64,000 nt of DNA from Azonexaceae bacterium s22 (GCA_016617495.1 WYCU01000004.1:1-64000), one strand, 5' to 3'; counted from the stretch's first letter, positions 8,356 through 17,058 are shown. The notes: a model not told the origin generated them from the letters alone. Numbers and translations are program-made.

Positions 8356-9696
8356 ATGGGGGATTGGCTCGGCCCGGCACTCGTCATTGGTTTCCTGCTT
8401 GTGGCGCTGCTGCAGGCAGGCATTTTGTGGCGCCTGAGTCGTACAACGGAGGATGCCGCGCGCCGCCGGGAGTTTCAGGAGAGCCTGACGCAAGGGCTGA
8501 TCCGTCTGGAACGCGAGTTGCGCGAGGAGCTGGCGCGCAACCGGCGGGAAGATGCCGAGGAGGCCTTCCGGGATCGCGAGGAACGGGCGCAGTCATCGAC
8601 TTTGCTCGGCCAGGCGGTGACCACGCATGTGAGTCAATTGGGCGCGGCTCAGGCCGAACGCCTGGAGGCTTTCGCCCGCGAATTGAATCGCTTTTCCTTG
8701 ATCCTCGATGAGCGTTTTGAGCGCCTCAAGGCGACTGTCGAAACGCGATTGACAGCAATCCAGTCGGATAACGCCGACAAGCTCGAAGCCATGCGTCGCA
8801 CGGTGGACGAAAGGCTGCATGCATCGCTTGAGCAGCGTCTGGGCGAGTCCTTCCGGTTGGTTAGCGAACGTCTTGAGCAAGTGCATCGCGGGTTGGGCGA
8901 AATGCAGTCGCTGGCCGCCGGGGTGGGGGATTTGAAACGCGTGCTCGGGAACGTCAAGACGCGTGGCACGTGGGGTGAAATCCAGCTTGAATCCCTGCTC
9001 GCACAATTGCTCACGCCCGACCAGTTTGCCGCCAATGTGGCCATTCGCCCCGAGAGCGGGGAGCGTGTGGACTTTGCCATTCGTCTGCCCGGCAAGGGGG
9101 AGGGCGGCACGGTCTGGCTGCCGATTGACGCCAAATTCCCGCTTGAGGATTATCAGCGCCTGCTGGATGCCCAGGAGCAAGGTGCGACATCGGACATTGA
9201 AACGGCTGGACGTGCCTTGGAAACCCGTTTGAAGAGCGAGGCCAAAGCCATCCGGGAGAAGTACGTTGTGCCGCCGCAGACGACGGATTTTGCCTTGCTT
9301 TACTTGCCCACCGAGGGGCTTTATGCCGAAGCGTTGCGGCGTCCCGGCCTCGCCGATGCCTTGCAGCGGGAGTGGCGGGTGAGCCTGGCCGGGCCGACCA
9401 CGCTGGCCGCGTTGCTGAACAGTCTCCAGATGGGATTCCGGACGCTGGCCATTGAACAACGTTCGGCTGAAGTCTGGGCGTTGTTGGGCACGGTCAAAGG
9501 CGAATTCGCCAAGTTTGGCGAGGCGCTCGCCCATACCCGCAAGAAACTGGAAGAGGCCAGCAGCAGCATTGCGAAGGCCGAGACACGCACGCGCCAGCTT
9601 TCAAAACGCTTGCGCGATGTGGAGTTTTTGCCCGGGATGGGTGAGAGCAATTTTGGGAACGGGCTGGCGGAGGACAACGATGGCCAATCAGCTTGA
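8356..9696 (+). CDS. rmuC: RmuC family DNA recombination/inversion-limiting protein
   Basis: 446 aa. An N-terminal membrane segment (about 5-25) leads into a long charged coiled coil (30-190), then the RmuC core: GTWGEIQLESLLAQLL, WLPIDAKFPLEDYQ (PD-(D/E)xK-like nuclease site) and LYLPTEGLYAEA. RmuC limits DNA inversions in E. coli; the mechanism is unsettled. The gene begins 4 bp after the DUF748 gene and its end overlaps the next gene by 17 bp. Confidence 0.93.
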   Translation: MGDWLGPALVIGFLLVALLQAGILWRLSRTTEDAARRREFQESLTQGLIRLERELREELARNRREDAEEAFRDREERAQSSTLLGQAVTTHVSQLGAAQAERLEAFARELNRFSLILDERFERLKATVETRLTAIQSDNADKLEAMRRTVDERLHASLEQRLGESFRLVSERLEQVHRGLGEMQSLAAGVGDLKRVLGNVKTRGTWGEIQLESLLAQLLTPDQFAANVAIRPESGERVDFAIRLPGKGEGGTVWLPIDAKFPLEDYQRLLDAQEQGATSDIETAGRALETRLKSEAKAIREKYVVPPQTTDFALLYLPTEGLYAEALRRPGLADALQREWRVSLAGPTTLAALLNSLQMGFRTLAIEQRSAEVWALLGTVKGEFAKFGEALAHTRKKLEEASSSIAKAETRTRQLSKRLRDVEFLPGMGESNFGNGLAEDNDGQSA

Positions 9697-10117
9697 ACAA
9701 GGGGGCCGGGAAGGCTTGGAGCGCGCATATCGGGCCACCGTTTATCGCCTCTTTCTGCCGGGAAGCATCTGCGAACTCAAGCTGGATCAGCTTTGCGAGA
9801 CTTTCCTTTGCTGGCTTGAAACCGCTGGGGCCGAGTCGTTCGCGATCCTGACCGCATTCAATCCAGGGTCGGTCGTTGCCGAACCGGAGGCAAATGCCGA
9901 AGCGCAATCCCGATTGGAGTGCGATCTGCTGGAAGGCGGGTTTGAGCCTTATGTCGGGGAGAACGAGGCGACGGAAGGCGAATGGCCGCCCGAAGAAACC
10001 TGTTTCGTATTCGGTATTTCTAAGGACGAGGCGCTTGAACTTGGCCGGAAATATGGCCAGAACGCAATCGTGTTCGGTGCTTCCGACGGGATTCCCCGCC
10101 TCGTCTGGGTGGCTTGA
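9680..10117 (+). CDS. DUF3293 domain protein
   Basis: 145 aa from the ATG at 9680, which overlaps the rmuC end and begins the recognisable AYRATVYR segment. Features are the early AYRxTxY motif, a central SFAILTAFNPGS block and a C-terminal GQNAIVFGASDGIPRLVW block, all matching the small DUF3293 family of proteobacteria. No catalytic motif is evident and the function is unknown. It closes the DUF748-rmuC run and converges on bamD. Longer in-frame upstream starts lie within rmuC and are not supported. Confidence 0.75.
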   Translation: MANQLEQGGREGLERAYRATVYRLFLPGSICELKLDQLCETFLCWLETAGAESFAILTAFNPGSVVAEPEANAEAQSRLECDLLEGGFEPYVGENEATEGEWPPEETCFVFGISKDEALELGRKYGQNAIVFGASDGIPRLVWVA

Positions 10118-10140
10118 GCAGCGTCCGCGAATACGCTGCT
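10117..10140. terminator. Hairpin between convergent DUF3293 gene and bamD
   Basis: Arms AGCAGCGT (10117-10124) and ACGCTGCT (10133-10140) form a perfect 8-bp stem with an 8-nt loop, starting on the last base of the DUF3293 stop codon. No T-run follows, so it may act only as an RNA-end stabiliser. Confidence 0.4.
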
Positions 10141-10176
10141 AGCCCTGACAGCTGCAACGATTCCTTGGCTGCAGTC

Positions 10177-10992
10177 TTACCAGAGATGCCACCACTTTCC
10201 CTTTTTGCCGATACCTTCGGTGTAGAGCTTGCTGTCCGGGAAGTTTTGACGCATGACGCGTTCGGCATCGTCGCGCAGGTCGGTCATGCCCAGCTTGTCA
10301 TAGGAGAGGATGACGATGTAGAGCGCCTCTTCGATTGAGGGGGTGTTCGGATAGGTCTTGATGACCGTCTGCGCGCGGTTGGCCGATGCGACATAGGCCT
10401 CGCGGTTGAAGTAGTAACGCGCCACGTGAATGTCGTGCGCAGCCATGGCATTCACGAGGTAATTCATGCGCTGACGCGCATCCGGCGTGTACTTGCTGTT
10501 CGGGAAGCGCGTGACCAGTTCGCGGAACGCATCGAAGGATTCGCGCAGCGCTTTGGGATCGCGCTCGGTCGGATCCTGCGTGCTGATGTAGCCGGCCCAA
10601 CCCATGTCTTCGTTGAAACTGACCAAGCCTTTCAGGTAATAGGCGTAGTCGACAGCAGGATGGTTGGGGTGCAACTTGATGAAGCGGTCTGCTGCCGCAA
10701 TGGCAGAACCTTTTTCATCCGCTTTCCAGTACACATAGGCGAGTTCAAGCTGGGCCTGCTGGGCATAGCGGCCATAGGGATAACGCGCTTCGAGTTTCTC
10801 GTAGTACTTGGCCGCCTTGTCCCAAGCGCCTTCTGCTTGAGCATCTTTGGCTTCGGAGTAGAGCTTGTTGGCGGACCAGCCTAATGTTTCATCTTTGGTT
10901 TCGCCGAACAGGCCGCAACCGGAGAGCGCGATCGCGACGATAAAGGTCGCCAGCAAGCGAAAGACAGCGGGGAATGCGGGTACACTTCGCAT
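10177..10992 (-). CDS. bamD: Outer-membrane protein assembly factor BamD (lipoprotein)
   Basis: 271 aa from the ATG at 10992 (an ATG three bases upstream is equally possible). A hydrophobic signal ends in the lipobox LSGC, so the mature protein is lipid-anchored to the outer membrane. TPR-like helices follow (YYEKLEARYPYGRYAQQAQ, AADRFIKLHPNHPAVDYAYY, FRELVTRFPNSKY), as in BamD/ComL. It is an essential part of the BAM complex; BamA is encoded at 56.5 kb. It is divergent from rluD with almost no spacer, so promoters must lie inside the opposite gene's 5' end. Confidence 0.95.
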   Translation of the reverse strand: MRSVPAFPAVFRLLATFIVAIALSGCGLFGETKDETLGWSANKLYSEAKDAQAEGAWDKAAKYYEKLEARYPYGRYAQQAQLELAYVYWKADEKGSAIAAADRFIKLHPNHPAVDYAYYLKGLVSFNEDMGWAGYISTQDPTERDPKALRESFDAFRELVTRFPNSKYTPDARQRMNYLVNAMAAHDIHVARYYFNREAYVASANRAQTVIKTYPNTPSIEEALYIVILSYDKLGMTDLRDDAERVMRQNFPDSKLYTEGIGKKGKWWHLW

Positions 10993-11005
10993 CATGAAAA
11001 ATCCG

Positions 11006-11950
11006 ATGGATGACCGCGCGGATTATAGCCGAACTGCGGTAAAACCCGTTGTCGTTCCAGCGCATTGCGCCGGGCGTCGCCTCGACCAGGTGCTTGCAGC
11101 GCTTTGGCCGCAACATTCGCGCAACCGCCTTCAGGGGTGGGTGCGCGATGGTTTGCTGGCAATCGATGGCCAGATTGAACTGGAACCACGTCGCAAGGTG
11201 CTGGGCGGCGAATCCCTCTGCCTTGCCGAGCCAACGCCGCAGGAGGCCTTGGCTGAGGTACCGGAAGATATTCCTTTGTCGATTCGTTTCGAGGACGACG
11301 AAATTCTGGTGATCGACAAACCGGCCGGACTGGTCGTTCACCCGGGCAGCGGGAATTGGAGCGGCACACTGATGAATGCGCTGTTGCATCATGTGCCAGG
11401 GATTGCTGAGGTGCCGCGTGCTGGCATCGTCCATCGCCTCGACAAGGAAACGAGCGGATTGCTGGTCGTGGCGAAGACACTGGCCGCGCAAACCGATCTC
11501 GTGCGTCAGTTGCAGGCGCGAACGGTCAAGCGGCAATATCTCGCCGTCGTCGCCGGTCAGGTCAAACCCAGCGGGAAAGTCGATGCACCCATCGGCCGGC
11601 ATCCGCTGCAGCGGATCAAAATGGCGGTGGTGCCCGAAAGCCGTGGCGGCAAGCCTGCCGTGACACATTTTCGGCTACTGGAGCAGTTCGCGCATTGCGC
11701 TCTTGTGGAATGCACCCTGGAAACCGGAAGAACTCACCAGATCCGGGTGCACATGGCGTCCCTCAAACATCCGCTGGTTGGCGATCCCGTCTATGGAAAA
11801 CACGATCCTCGATTGCCGGCGTTTCATCGTCAGGCCTTGCACGCGGCGCGGCTGGGCTTGATTCATCCGCTCACTCGGCGACCGATGTTCTGGGAATCGC
11901 CGCTCCCGGCCGACATGGCGGGATTGCTGGAGGCTTTGCGTGGGGCTTGA
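11006..11950 (+). CDS. rluD: 23S rRNA pseudouridine synthase RluD
   Basis: 314 aa from the ATG at 11006; the alternative ATG at 10994 overlaps the bamD start. An S4 RNA-binding domain (about 23-80) precedes the synthase domain, with catalytic Asp146 in HRLDKETSGLLV and the RTHQIRVH and HPLVGDPVYG motifs. RluD makes pseudouridines in helix 69 of 23S rRNA. The gene neighbours bamD and pgeF exactly as in E. coli (bamD/rluD/yfiH), which supports the assignment over RluA or RluC. Confidence 0.93.
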   Translation: MDDRADYSRTAVKPVVVPAHCAGRRLDQVLAALWPQHSRNRLQGWVRDGLLAIDGQIELEPRRKVLGGESLCLAEPTPQEALAEVPEDIPLSIRFEDDEILVIDKPAGLVVHPGSGNWSGTLMNALLHHVPGIAEVPRAGIVHRLDKETSGLLVVAKTLAAQTDLVRQLQARTVKRQYLAVVAGQVKPSGKVDAPIGRHPLQRIKMAVVPESRGGKPAVTHFRLLEQFAHCALVECTLETGRTHQIRVHMASLKHPLVGDPVYGKHDPRLPAFHRQALHAARLGLIHPLTRRPMFWESPLPADMAGLLEALRGA

Positions 11951-12671
11951 ATGTTTCGTTCCAGACTGGCCGTGTCCGGCCAACGTGCATGCGCTACAGA
12001 CCACGCGGCGCGGCGGTGTCAGCCAGGCGCCATGGCAATCGTTCAATCTCGGCACCCATGTGGGTGATGATTCTGCAGCGGTGGAATCCAACCGTGCGGC
12101 GCTCCGCGCTTGCTTGCCGAGCGAACCGTTATGGCTTGAGCAGGTGCACGGAATTGTCGCGGTCGACCCGGAAAAATGGGCAAAAACCACGCAGGCCGAT
12201 GCCTGCGTTTCCCGCACCCCGGGGGCCGTATGCGTGGTCATGACAGCAGATTGCCTCCCCGTTTTGTTTTGTGACCGCAGCGGCAGCGTTGTTGCCAGCG
12301 CGCACGCCGGATGGCGTGGCTTGCAGGCCGGAATTCTCGAGAATACGGTGCAAGCGATGAAATGTCCGCCAGAAGACGTGCTGGCCTGGCTCGGCCCGGC
12401 CATTGGCCCGGGGGCTTTTGAGGTCGGCGACGAAGTTCGTCAGGCCTTCATGGCGGCGGCGCCGATAGCAGAGGAAGCTTTTGTTCCCCACGAGCCGGGC
12501 AAATGGTTATGCGACCTCTACCGGCTCGCGCGGCAGCGCCTCACAAGCATTGGAGTCACCGAAATCAGCGGTGGCAATTTATGTACGTTCAGTGACACAG
12601 CGCGTTTTTACTCCTATCGCCGCGATGGGGTCACAGGGCGTATGGCCTCGCTCATCTGGCTGGCGACATGA
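11940..12671 (+). CDS. pgeF: Multicopper laccase-domain protein PgeF/YfiH
   Basis: 243 aa from a GTG at 11940, overlapping the rluD end by 11 bp. Metal-site motifs are present: LEQVHG, MTADCLPVLF and SAHAGWRGL, with CTFSD...FYSYRRDG at the C-terminus. The family was first called polyphenol oxidase or purine nucleoside phosphorylase; E. coli YfiH corrects misincorporated serine in peptidoglycan precursors. A copy of the 35-bp repeat encodes residues 72-83, straight after the conserved VHG in a normally variable segment. Confidence 0.92.
   Translation: MGLECFVPDWPCPANVHALQTTRRGGVSQAPWQSFNLGTHVGDDSAAVESNRAALRACLPSEPLWLEQVHGIVAVDPEKWAKTTQADACVSRTPGAVCVVMTADCLPVLFCDRSGSVVASAHAGWRGLQAGILENTVQAMKCPPEDVLAWLGPAIGPGAFEVGDEVRQAFMAAAPIAEEAFVPHEPGKWLCDLYRLARQRLTSIGVTEISGGNLCTFSDTARFYSYRRDGVTGRMASLIWLAT
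12153..12187 (+). repeat. 35-bp bipartite repeat, copy C (inside pgeF)
   Basis: Perfect core (12153-12168), spacer with an A5 tract, tail GGCAAAAAC (12179-12187). It is read in sense as Ile-Val-Ala-Val-Asp-Pro-Glu-Lys, nearly the peptide encoded by copy F. Confidence 0.8.
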
Positions 12672-12676
12672 CGGCG

Positions 12677-12682
12677 TATAAT
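12677..12682 (+). promoter_or_regulatory. -10 box upstream of the ZIP transporter
   Basis: A perfect TATAAT lies 30 bp before the TTG start, right after the pgeF stop. No good -35 is seen at 16-18 bp, so it may need an activator. Confidence 0.4.
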
Positions 12683-12711
12683 CCGCGCCTTCCCTGCATG
12701 CCTGACTACCA

Positions 12712-13479
12712 TTGAGCACTTTATCCTGGATTATTGTCGTTGCCCTGGCGGGCGGTTTGCTCAGCGTGACTGCTGCGGCAGCGATGACCTTTGCCGTTGG
12801 CGTACATCGCGTAAATGTCCTGATTTCCTACGCAATCGGGGCGCTCTTGGGTGCGGCTTTTCTGGAAATATTGCCGCATGCCCTGGAGCATGGCGAGCCC
12901 CAGCGCATGGCGGCGACCGTCTTGTTCGGTATTCTGGCGTTCTTCGTTCTTGAAAAGCTTGTCCTTTGGCGTCATTGCCATCACGATCATTGCGAGGCCC
13001 ACGAGGCGCATGCGCCGGTCCACGACCATGGCCGCTCCGGCTTGCTGATTCTGGTAGGCGATACGTTTCACAATTTCGTGGACGGGATATTGATTGCCGC
13101 TGCATTTCTGGAAAGCACGCAACTGGGCATCGTGACGGCACTGGCCATCATCGCCCACGAGATTCCACAGGAAGTCGGTGATTACTTGATCCTGCTGCAT
13201 TCCGGCTACAGTCGAGCCAAAGCACTGGCGTTCAATCTGCTTTCCAGTCTCGCCACCTTGGTCGGGGCACTTCTGGCTTACTCGGCATTGTCGCGGTTCG
13301 AAGCGTGGATTCCGTCGCTGCTCGGGTTGGCGGCGGCAAGCATGATCTACGTGGCAGTTGCCGATCTGATCCCGGGCTTGCACAAACGCACAGAACTACG
13401 GGCGACGCTCCAGCAAATCCTGCTGATCGGCCTTGGGGTCGCCTCCATCGCTCTCGTTCGCACGCTGGTTGGCGAGTAA
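12712..13479 (+). CDS. ZIP family divalent metal transporter
   Basis: 255 aa from a TTG at 12712. About eight hydrophobic segments; a His-rich cytoplasmic loop lies near residues 84-106 (HCHHDHC...HDHG). The metal-channel motifs are in TM4 (DTFHNFVDGILIAA) and TM5 (IAHEIPQEVGDYLILL). ZIP proteins import Zn2+, Fe2+ or similar ions; the ion cannot be told from sequence. No regulator or partner is adjacent. The 3' end overlaps a small gene on the other strand by 84 bp. Confidence 0.9.
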   Translation: MSTLSWIIVVALAGGLLSVTAAAAMTFAVGVHRVNVLISYAIGALLGAAFLEILPHALEHGEPQRMAATVLFGILAFFVLEKLVLWRHCHHDHCEAHEAHAPVHDHGRSGLLILVGDTFHNFVDGILIAAAFLESTQLGIVTALAIIAHEIPQEVGDYLILLHSGYSRAKALAFNLLSSLATLVGALLAYSALSRFEAWIPSLLGLAAASMIYVAVADLIPGLHKRTELRATLQQILLIGLGVASIALVRTLVGE

Positions 13480-13650
13480 TTCCTGATGGCGTCGCCGTTG
13501 CCGGCGCGCCTTGCTGCCGCCGAGCCAGAGCATGAGCGCACTGGGAAACAATCCATAGACGAGGAAAGATAGAACGCCCCCAGCCACGCTTTGGGCGCTG
13601 AGTGCGATGAGCATGGCGACGTAAAGCCAGCCGATGGCGACGATATACAT
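13396..13650 (-). CDS. Small conserved two-TM membrane protein
   Basis: 84 aa. Two hydrophobic helices (about 2-22 and 25-44), then a basic, charged tail beginning KARRQRRR. The MYIVAIGWLYVAMLIAL opening resembles a short hypothetical protein I associate with betaproteobacteria, which is why I accept it despite its 84-bp overlap with the ZIP gene 3' end. The final 28 residues, in the overlap, are low-complexity and probably less constrained. Function unknown. Confidence 0.65.
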   Translation of the reverse strand: MYIVAIGWLYVAMLIALSAQSVAGGVLSFLVYGLFPSALMLWLGGSKARRQRRRHQELLANQRANESDGGDPKADQQDLLERRP

Positions 13651-13674
13651 CGCGTAATTATGCCGCTAAATCCA

Positions 13675-13703
13675 TTGACAGGCTCAGGACGGGAATGGAG
13701 AAT
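13675..13703 (+). promoter_or_regulatory. Sigma-70 promoter for phaC
   Basis: Perfect TTGACA (13675-13680), 17-bp spacer, GAGAAT (13698-13703), 44 bp ahead of the phaC ATG. The -10 is imperfect, leaving room for regulation. Confidence 0.5.
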
Positions 13704-13746
13704 CCAAAAGCTCAACCCCGATTCAAAATGAGAAAAGAGACTGGCC

Positions 13747-15477
13747 ATGACGCAGCAGGGATTCGGCAATCATGATGCTTTTATGGGTTCCGCCACGCAG
13801 TTCCTTCAGGTGGGCCAAAATATGGCAAAGCAGTTCATGGATTTTCTGGCCAAATCCGGGAACGGTGGCGCACCGGCGGCGCCAGTAGTCGATCCTCAGG
13901 CACTGACCGCACTGCAAAAACAATTTGCCGATCAACAGATGTCGCTTTGGCAGTCGGTGCTGGCCAAACATCAAGGCAAACCCAGCGAATTCACGGTGGC
14001 CGCAGAATCCGGCGACCGCCGTTTTTCCGCGCCCGAATGGCGCGACAACCCGATCTACGACTATCTCCACCAAGCCTATCTGCTCAATACCCGCTACATC
14101 CGGGATCTGGTGGAACTTGCGCCGGCCGCGGACGAAAAGGCGCGTAATCGCATGCGTTTTGTGGCCCGCCAGATTGCCGATGCGATGGCCCCCTCCAATT
14201 TTGCTGCAACCAATCCGGAATTCGTCCGGATTGCGCTCGAAACGAAGGGCCAAAGCATTACTGACGGCATCAACAACATGCTCAAGGATTTCGAGAAGGG
14301 GCGTATTTCGATGACCGACGAATCGGTCTTCGAGGTCGGTCGGAATATCGCCACAACCGAAGGTGCCGTGGTATTCGAAAACGAGTTGATGCAACTCATC
14401 CAGTATGCGCCGCTGACACCCAAAGTCGGCAGTCGCCCGCTCGTTGTCATCCCGCCCTGCATCAACAAGTTCTACATCATGGACTTGCAGCCGGATAACT
14501 CCCTGATTCGCTTCATGATTGAACAGGGGAATACGGTATTCCTGGTTTCCTGGCGAAATCCGAAGGAGCAACAAGGGCATCTGACCTGGCACGACTATCT
14601 GGAACATGGCCCGATTACCGCACTGAATGTGGCCAGGGAAATCACGCGGGTCAAGCAAGTGAACGCGCTCGGTTTTTGCGTTGGGGGCACCATGCTCACC
14701 TCGGCGCTCGGCGTACTCAAGGCGCGTGGTGAAAGCCCCGTGGCGTCGCTCACCTTGCTGACCACGTTGCTCGATTTTTCGGATACCGGGGAAATCGGCC
14801 TGTTCATTGATGAGCATGGCTTGATGGCCCGTGAAACCACCATTGGCCAGGGCGGCCTGCTTCCGGCGCGCGATTTGCAGAATACATTCTCGTTCCTGCG
14901 TGCCAACGATCTGGTCTGGAACTACGTTACCGGCAATTATCTGAAAGGTCAGAAGCCGCAGGCTTTCGATCTGCTTTACTGGAACTCCGACTCGACCAAT
15001 CTGCCGGGACCGTTTGCTTGCTGGTACATGCGCAACCTTTACCACGACAACAGCCTGCGTGTCGCCGACAAGCTTGAAATGTGCGGGGTTCGCGTTGACC
15101 TCGGCAAGCTCGACGTGCCCGTATATCTGTTGGCCACCCGAGAGGACCATATCGTGCCGTGGCAGTCTGCTTATCAGAGCACGCGGATTCTTGGTGGCCC
15201 AATCCGGTTTGTACTGGGTGCCTCTGGGCATATCGCCGGGGTCATCAATCCGGCCAGCAAGAACAAGCGGAGCTACTGGGTTAACGACGATGTCACTACA
15301 GAGGCGGAGGCTTGGCTGGAGGGTGCAGAGGAGCGAAAGGGCAGTTGGTGGAACGATTGGGCTGCTTGGCTCAAGCCACTGGCTGGCGACCAGCGTGCGC
15401 CACGCAAGCCGGGAAATGTGAAGTACAAGCCCATCGAACCGGCTCCGGGACGTTACGTCAAGGAGCGTGCTGTTTGA
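13747..15477 (+). CDS. phaC: Class I poly(3-hydroxyalkanoate) synthase
   Basis: 576 aa, normal for class I enzymes. The lipase-like box GFCVGGT is at 309-315 with nucleophile Cys311; catalytic Asp in ATREDHIVPW and His in GASGHIAGVIN follow. The N-terminal third matches the PhaC-N domain. It polymerises (R)-3-hydroxyacyl-CoA into storage granules. phaB and phaR lie downstream, but no phaA thiolase is in the window, so acetoacetyl-CoA must come from a thiolase elsewhere. Confidence 0.96.
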   Translation: MTQQGFGNHDAFMGSATQFLQVGQNMAKQFMDFLAKSGNGGAPAAPVVDPQALTALQKQFADQQMSLWQSVLAKHQGKPSEFTVAAESGDRRFSAPEWRDNPIYDYLHQAYLLNTRYIRDLVELAPAADEKARNRMRFVARQIADAMAPSNFAATNPEFVRIALETKGQSITDGINNMLKDFEKGRISMTDESVFEVGRNIATTEGAVVFENELMQLIQYAPLTPKVGSRPLVVIPPCINKFYIMDLQPDNSLIRFMIEQGNTVFLVSWRNPKEQQGHLTWHDYLEHGPITALNVAREITRVKQVNALGFCVGGTMLTSALGVLKARGESPVASLTLLTTLLDFSDTGEIGLFIDEHGLMARETTIGQGGLLPARDLQNTFSFLRANDLVWNYVTGNYLKGQKPQAFDLLYWNSDSTNLPGPFACWYMRNLYHDNSLRVADKLEMCGVRVDLGKLDVPVYLLATREDHIVPWQSAYQSTRILGGPIRFVLGASGHIAGVINPASKNKRSYWVNDDVTTEAEAWLEGAEERKGSWWNDWAAWLKPLAGDQRAPRKPGNVKYKPIEPAPGRYVKERAV

Positions 15478-15534
15478 CAGGGTTGGAACGAGGTTTCTAA
15501 CGGATTATTGGGTCAAGGTTTCTATCGACGGCGG

Positions 15535-15562
15535 TTGGTTGTTTCGCTGACTGACGTATTTT
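15535..15562 (+). promoter_or_regulatory. Possible promoter for phaB
   Basis: TTGGTT (15535-15540), 16-bp spacer, TATTTT (15557-15562) in the 119-bp phaC-phaB gap. The gap and strong separate ribosome site suggest phaB can be expressed on its own. Confidence 0.35.
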
Positions 15563-15596
15563 TATCTGCTGTAAACTCAACTAGGAAGGAAAAAAA

Positions 15597-16340
15597 ATGA
15601 CGCAACGTGTTGCTCTCGTTACCGGCGCAATGGGTGGCCTGGGGACGGCCATGTGCCAGGAAATGGCTAAGGCCGGCCACAAGGTGGTTGCTGCTTATCA
15701 CCCCCAATTCGATAACAAGGACGAGTGGCTGAAGGAAATGGCCGCTGCCGGTTACAGCGATATCGTCTGTGTCGGTGGTGATGTTTCCAACTGGGACGAC
15801 TGCGTGCGCATGGTTGCCGAAGCTGAAGCCGCTTGTGGTCAGGTCGACATCCTGATCAACAACGCCGGTATTACCCGTGACCGCATGTTTGCCAAGATGG
15901 AAAAGGACGGCTGGGATGCAGTGATCGCCACCAACCTGACCTCCCTGTTCAACATGACCAAGCAAGTTTCCGCCAAGATGGCCGAGCGTGGTTGGGGCCG
16001 CATTATCAACATCTCCTCCGTCAACGGCGTCAAGGGCCAGGCTGGTCAGACCAACTACTCCGCTGCCAAGGCTGGTGTGATCGGCTTCACCAAGGCACTG
16101 GCTGCTGAACTGGCTGCCAAGGGCGTGACCGTTAACGCCATCTGCCCGGGCTACGTGGCCACCAAGATGGTCATGGCGATCAAGCCGGAAGTGCTGCAAA
16201 CCATCGTTGACTCCGTTCCGATGAAGCGACTGGCCAAGCCGGAAGAAATCGGCGGCGCCTGCGTTTATCTGGCGTCCGAAATCGCTGGCTTCATGACCGG
16301 CGCCACGATGAACATCAACGGTGGTCTCTACTACCAGTAA
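15597..16340 (+). CDS. phaB: NADPH-dependent acetoacetyl-CoA reductase
   Basis: 247 aa short-chain dehydrogenase. Cofactor loop TGAMGGLG at 9-16, NNAG at 88-91, catalytic Ser (NISS, 138-141), Tyr154 and Lys158 (YSAAK). It reduces acetoacetyl-CoA to (R)-3-hydroxybutyryl-CoA, the PhaC substrate. A near-perfect ribosome site (AGGAAGG) and regular codon choice suggest high expression. A strong intrinsic terminator follows. FabG is the alternative, but the pha context and PhaB-type ends (TQRVALVTG, GGLYYQ) favour PhaB. Confidence 0.94.
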   Translation: MTQRVALVTGAMGGLGTAMCQEMAKAGHKVVAAYHPQFDNKDEWLKEMAAAGYSDIVCVGGDVSNWDDCVRMVAEAEAACGQVDILINNAGITRDRMFAKMEKDGWDAVIATNLTSLFNMTKQVSAKMAERGWGRIINISSVNGVKGQAGQTNYSAAKAGVIGFTKALAAELAAKGVTVNAICPGYVATKMVMAIKPEVLQTIVDSVPMKRLAKPEEIGGACVYLASEIAGFMTGATMNINGGLYYQ

Positions 16341-16367
16341 TCGGCAGACTTTTGCACTGCAATCTCA

Positions 16368-16396
16368 ACGGGCACCCGCGGGTGCCCGTTTTTTTG
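16368..16396 (+). terminator. Intrinsic terminator after phaB
   Basis: A perfect 22-bp palindrome (16368-16389; arms ACGGGCACCCG and CGGGTGCCCGT) runs into a run of T residues. Its end directly precedes the phaR -10 box TATAAT (16400-16405). Confidence 0.9.
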
Positions 16397-16399
16397 GTC

Positions 16400-16405
16400 T
16401 ATAAT
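16400..16405 (+). promoter_or_regulatory. -10 box for phaR
   Basis: A perfect TATAAT lies 35 bp upstream of the phaR ATG. The -35 position falls inside the phaB terminator and matches nothing, so activation or a weak basal promoter is possible. Confidence 0.45.
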
Positions 16406-16440
16406 TGTGCGCTGCACACAAAGTCGTTGAGGGTCACTGG

Positions 16441-17001
16441 ATGTCGGAACAAGTTCGCCTGATCAAGAAATATCCCAATCGCCGTCTTTATGACACCAAG
16501 ACGAGTGCTTACATTACCTTGGGTGACGTCAAGGACTTGGTTCTGAAGTACGAAACTTTCAAGGTTTCTGACGCGAAAACCGGGGAAGATTTGACGCGAA
16601 GCATTTTGCTTCAGATCATCCTGGAAGAGGAAACAGGCGGTGTTCCGCTGTTTTCCTGCGATCTGCTTTCTGGCTTTATCCGCTTCTACGGCAGCGCCAT
16701 GCAGGGAATGCTCGGGAAATATCTCGAGAACAACATGAAAACCTTCGTTGATTTTCAACAGAAGCTACAAGACCAATCCCGCTCGATGTACGGTGACAAC
16801 ACGCACCTTCAGGCAGACTTCTGGACTCAGTTCCTGAATTTTCAGCAGCCTGCAATGCAAAGCATGATGACTGCGTATATGGATCAATCCAAGAAGATGT
16901 TCCAGCAGATGCAGGATCAGTTGCAGAGCCAGACCCGCAATATGTTTACCGGATTCCAGTTCGGCAATCCGGGCGATAAGCCTGACCGCGCGGAAAAGTA
17001 A
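16441..17001 (+). CDS. phaR: PHA synthesis repressor PhaR
   Basis: 186 aa from the ATG at 16441, preceded by GAGGG; the longer frame to 16405 is rejected because it begins inside the promoter. The N-terminal PHB-accumulation DNA-binding domain is clear (LIKKYPNRRLYDTKTSAYITL), followed by RFYGSAMQGMLGKYLE and a Gln/Met-rich amphipathic C-terminus likely to bind PHA granules. PhaR represses phasin and pha genes and is released when it binds nascent polymer. Confidence 0.95.
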   Translation: MSEQVRLIKKYPNRRLYDTKTSAYITLGDVKDLVLKYETFKVSDAKTGEDLTRSILLQIILEEETGGVPLFSCDLLSGFIRFYGSAMQGMLGKYLENNMKTFVDFQQKLQDQSRSMYGDNTHLQADFWTQFLNFQQPAMQSMMTAYMDQSKKMFQQMQDQLQSQTRNMFTGFQFGNPGDKPDRAEK

Positions 17002-17015
17002 TTTCCCAGGAAATG

Positions 17016-17053
17016 AAGGCCCGACATCGATGTTTCGATTGTCGGGCCTTTTT
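17016..17053 (+). terminator. Terminator between convergent phaR and suhB
   Basis: Arms AAGGCCCGACA (17016-17026) and TGTCGGGCCTT (17040-17050) make an 11-bp stem, followed by T residues on the plus strand. It separates phaR from suhB, which ends at 17059 on the other strand. Confidence 0.85.
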
Positions 17054-17058
17054 GCGTT

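Noticed and set aside
13723-15231. 502-aa minus-strand ORF opposite phaC
   Set aside because: An antisense shadow; phaC has all catalytic motifs on the plus strand.
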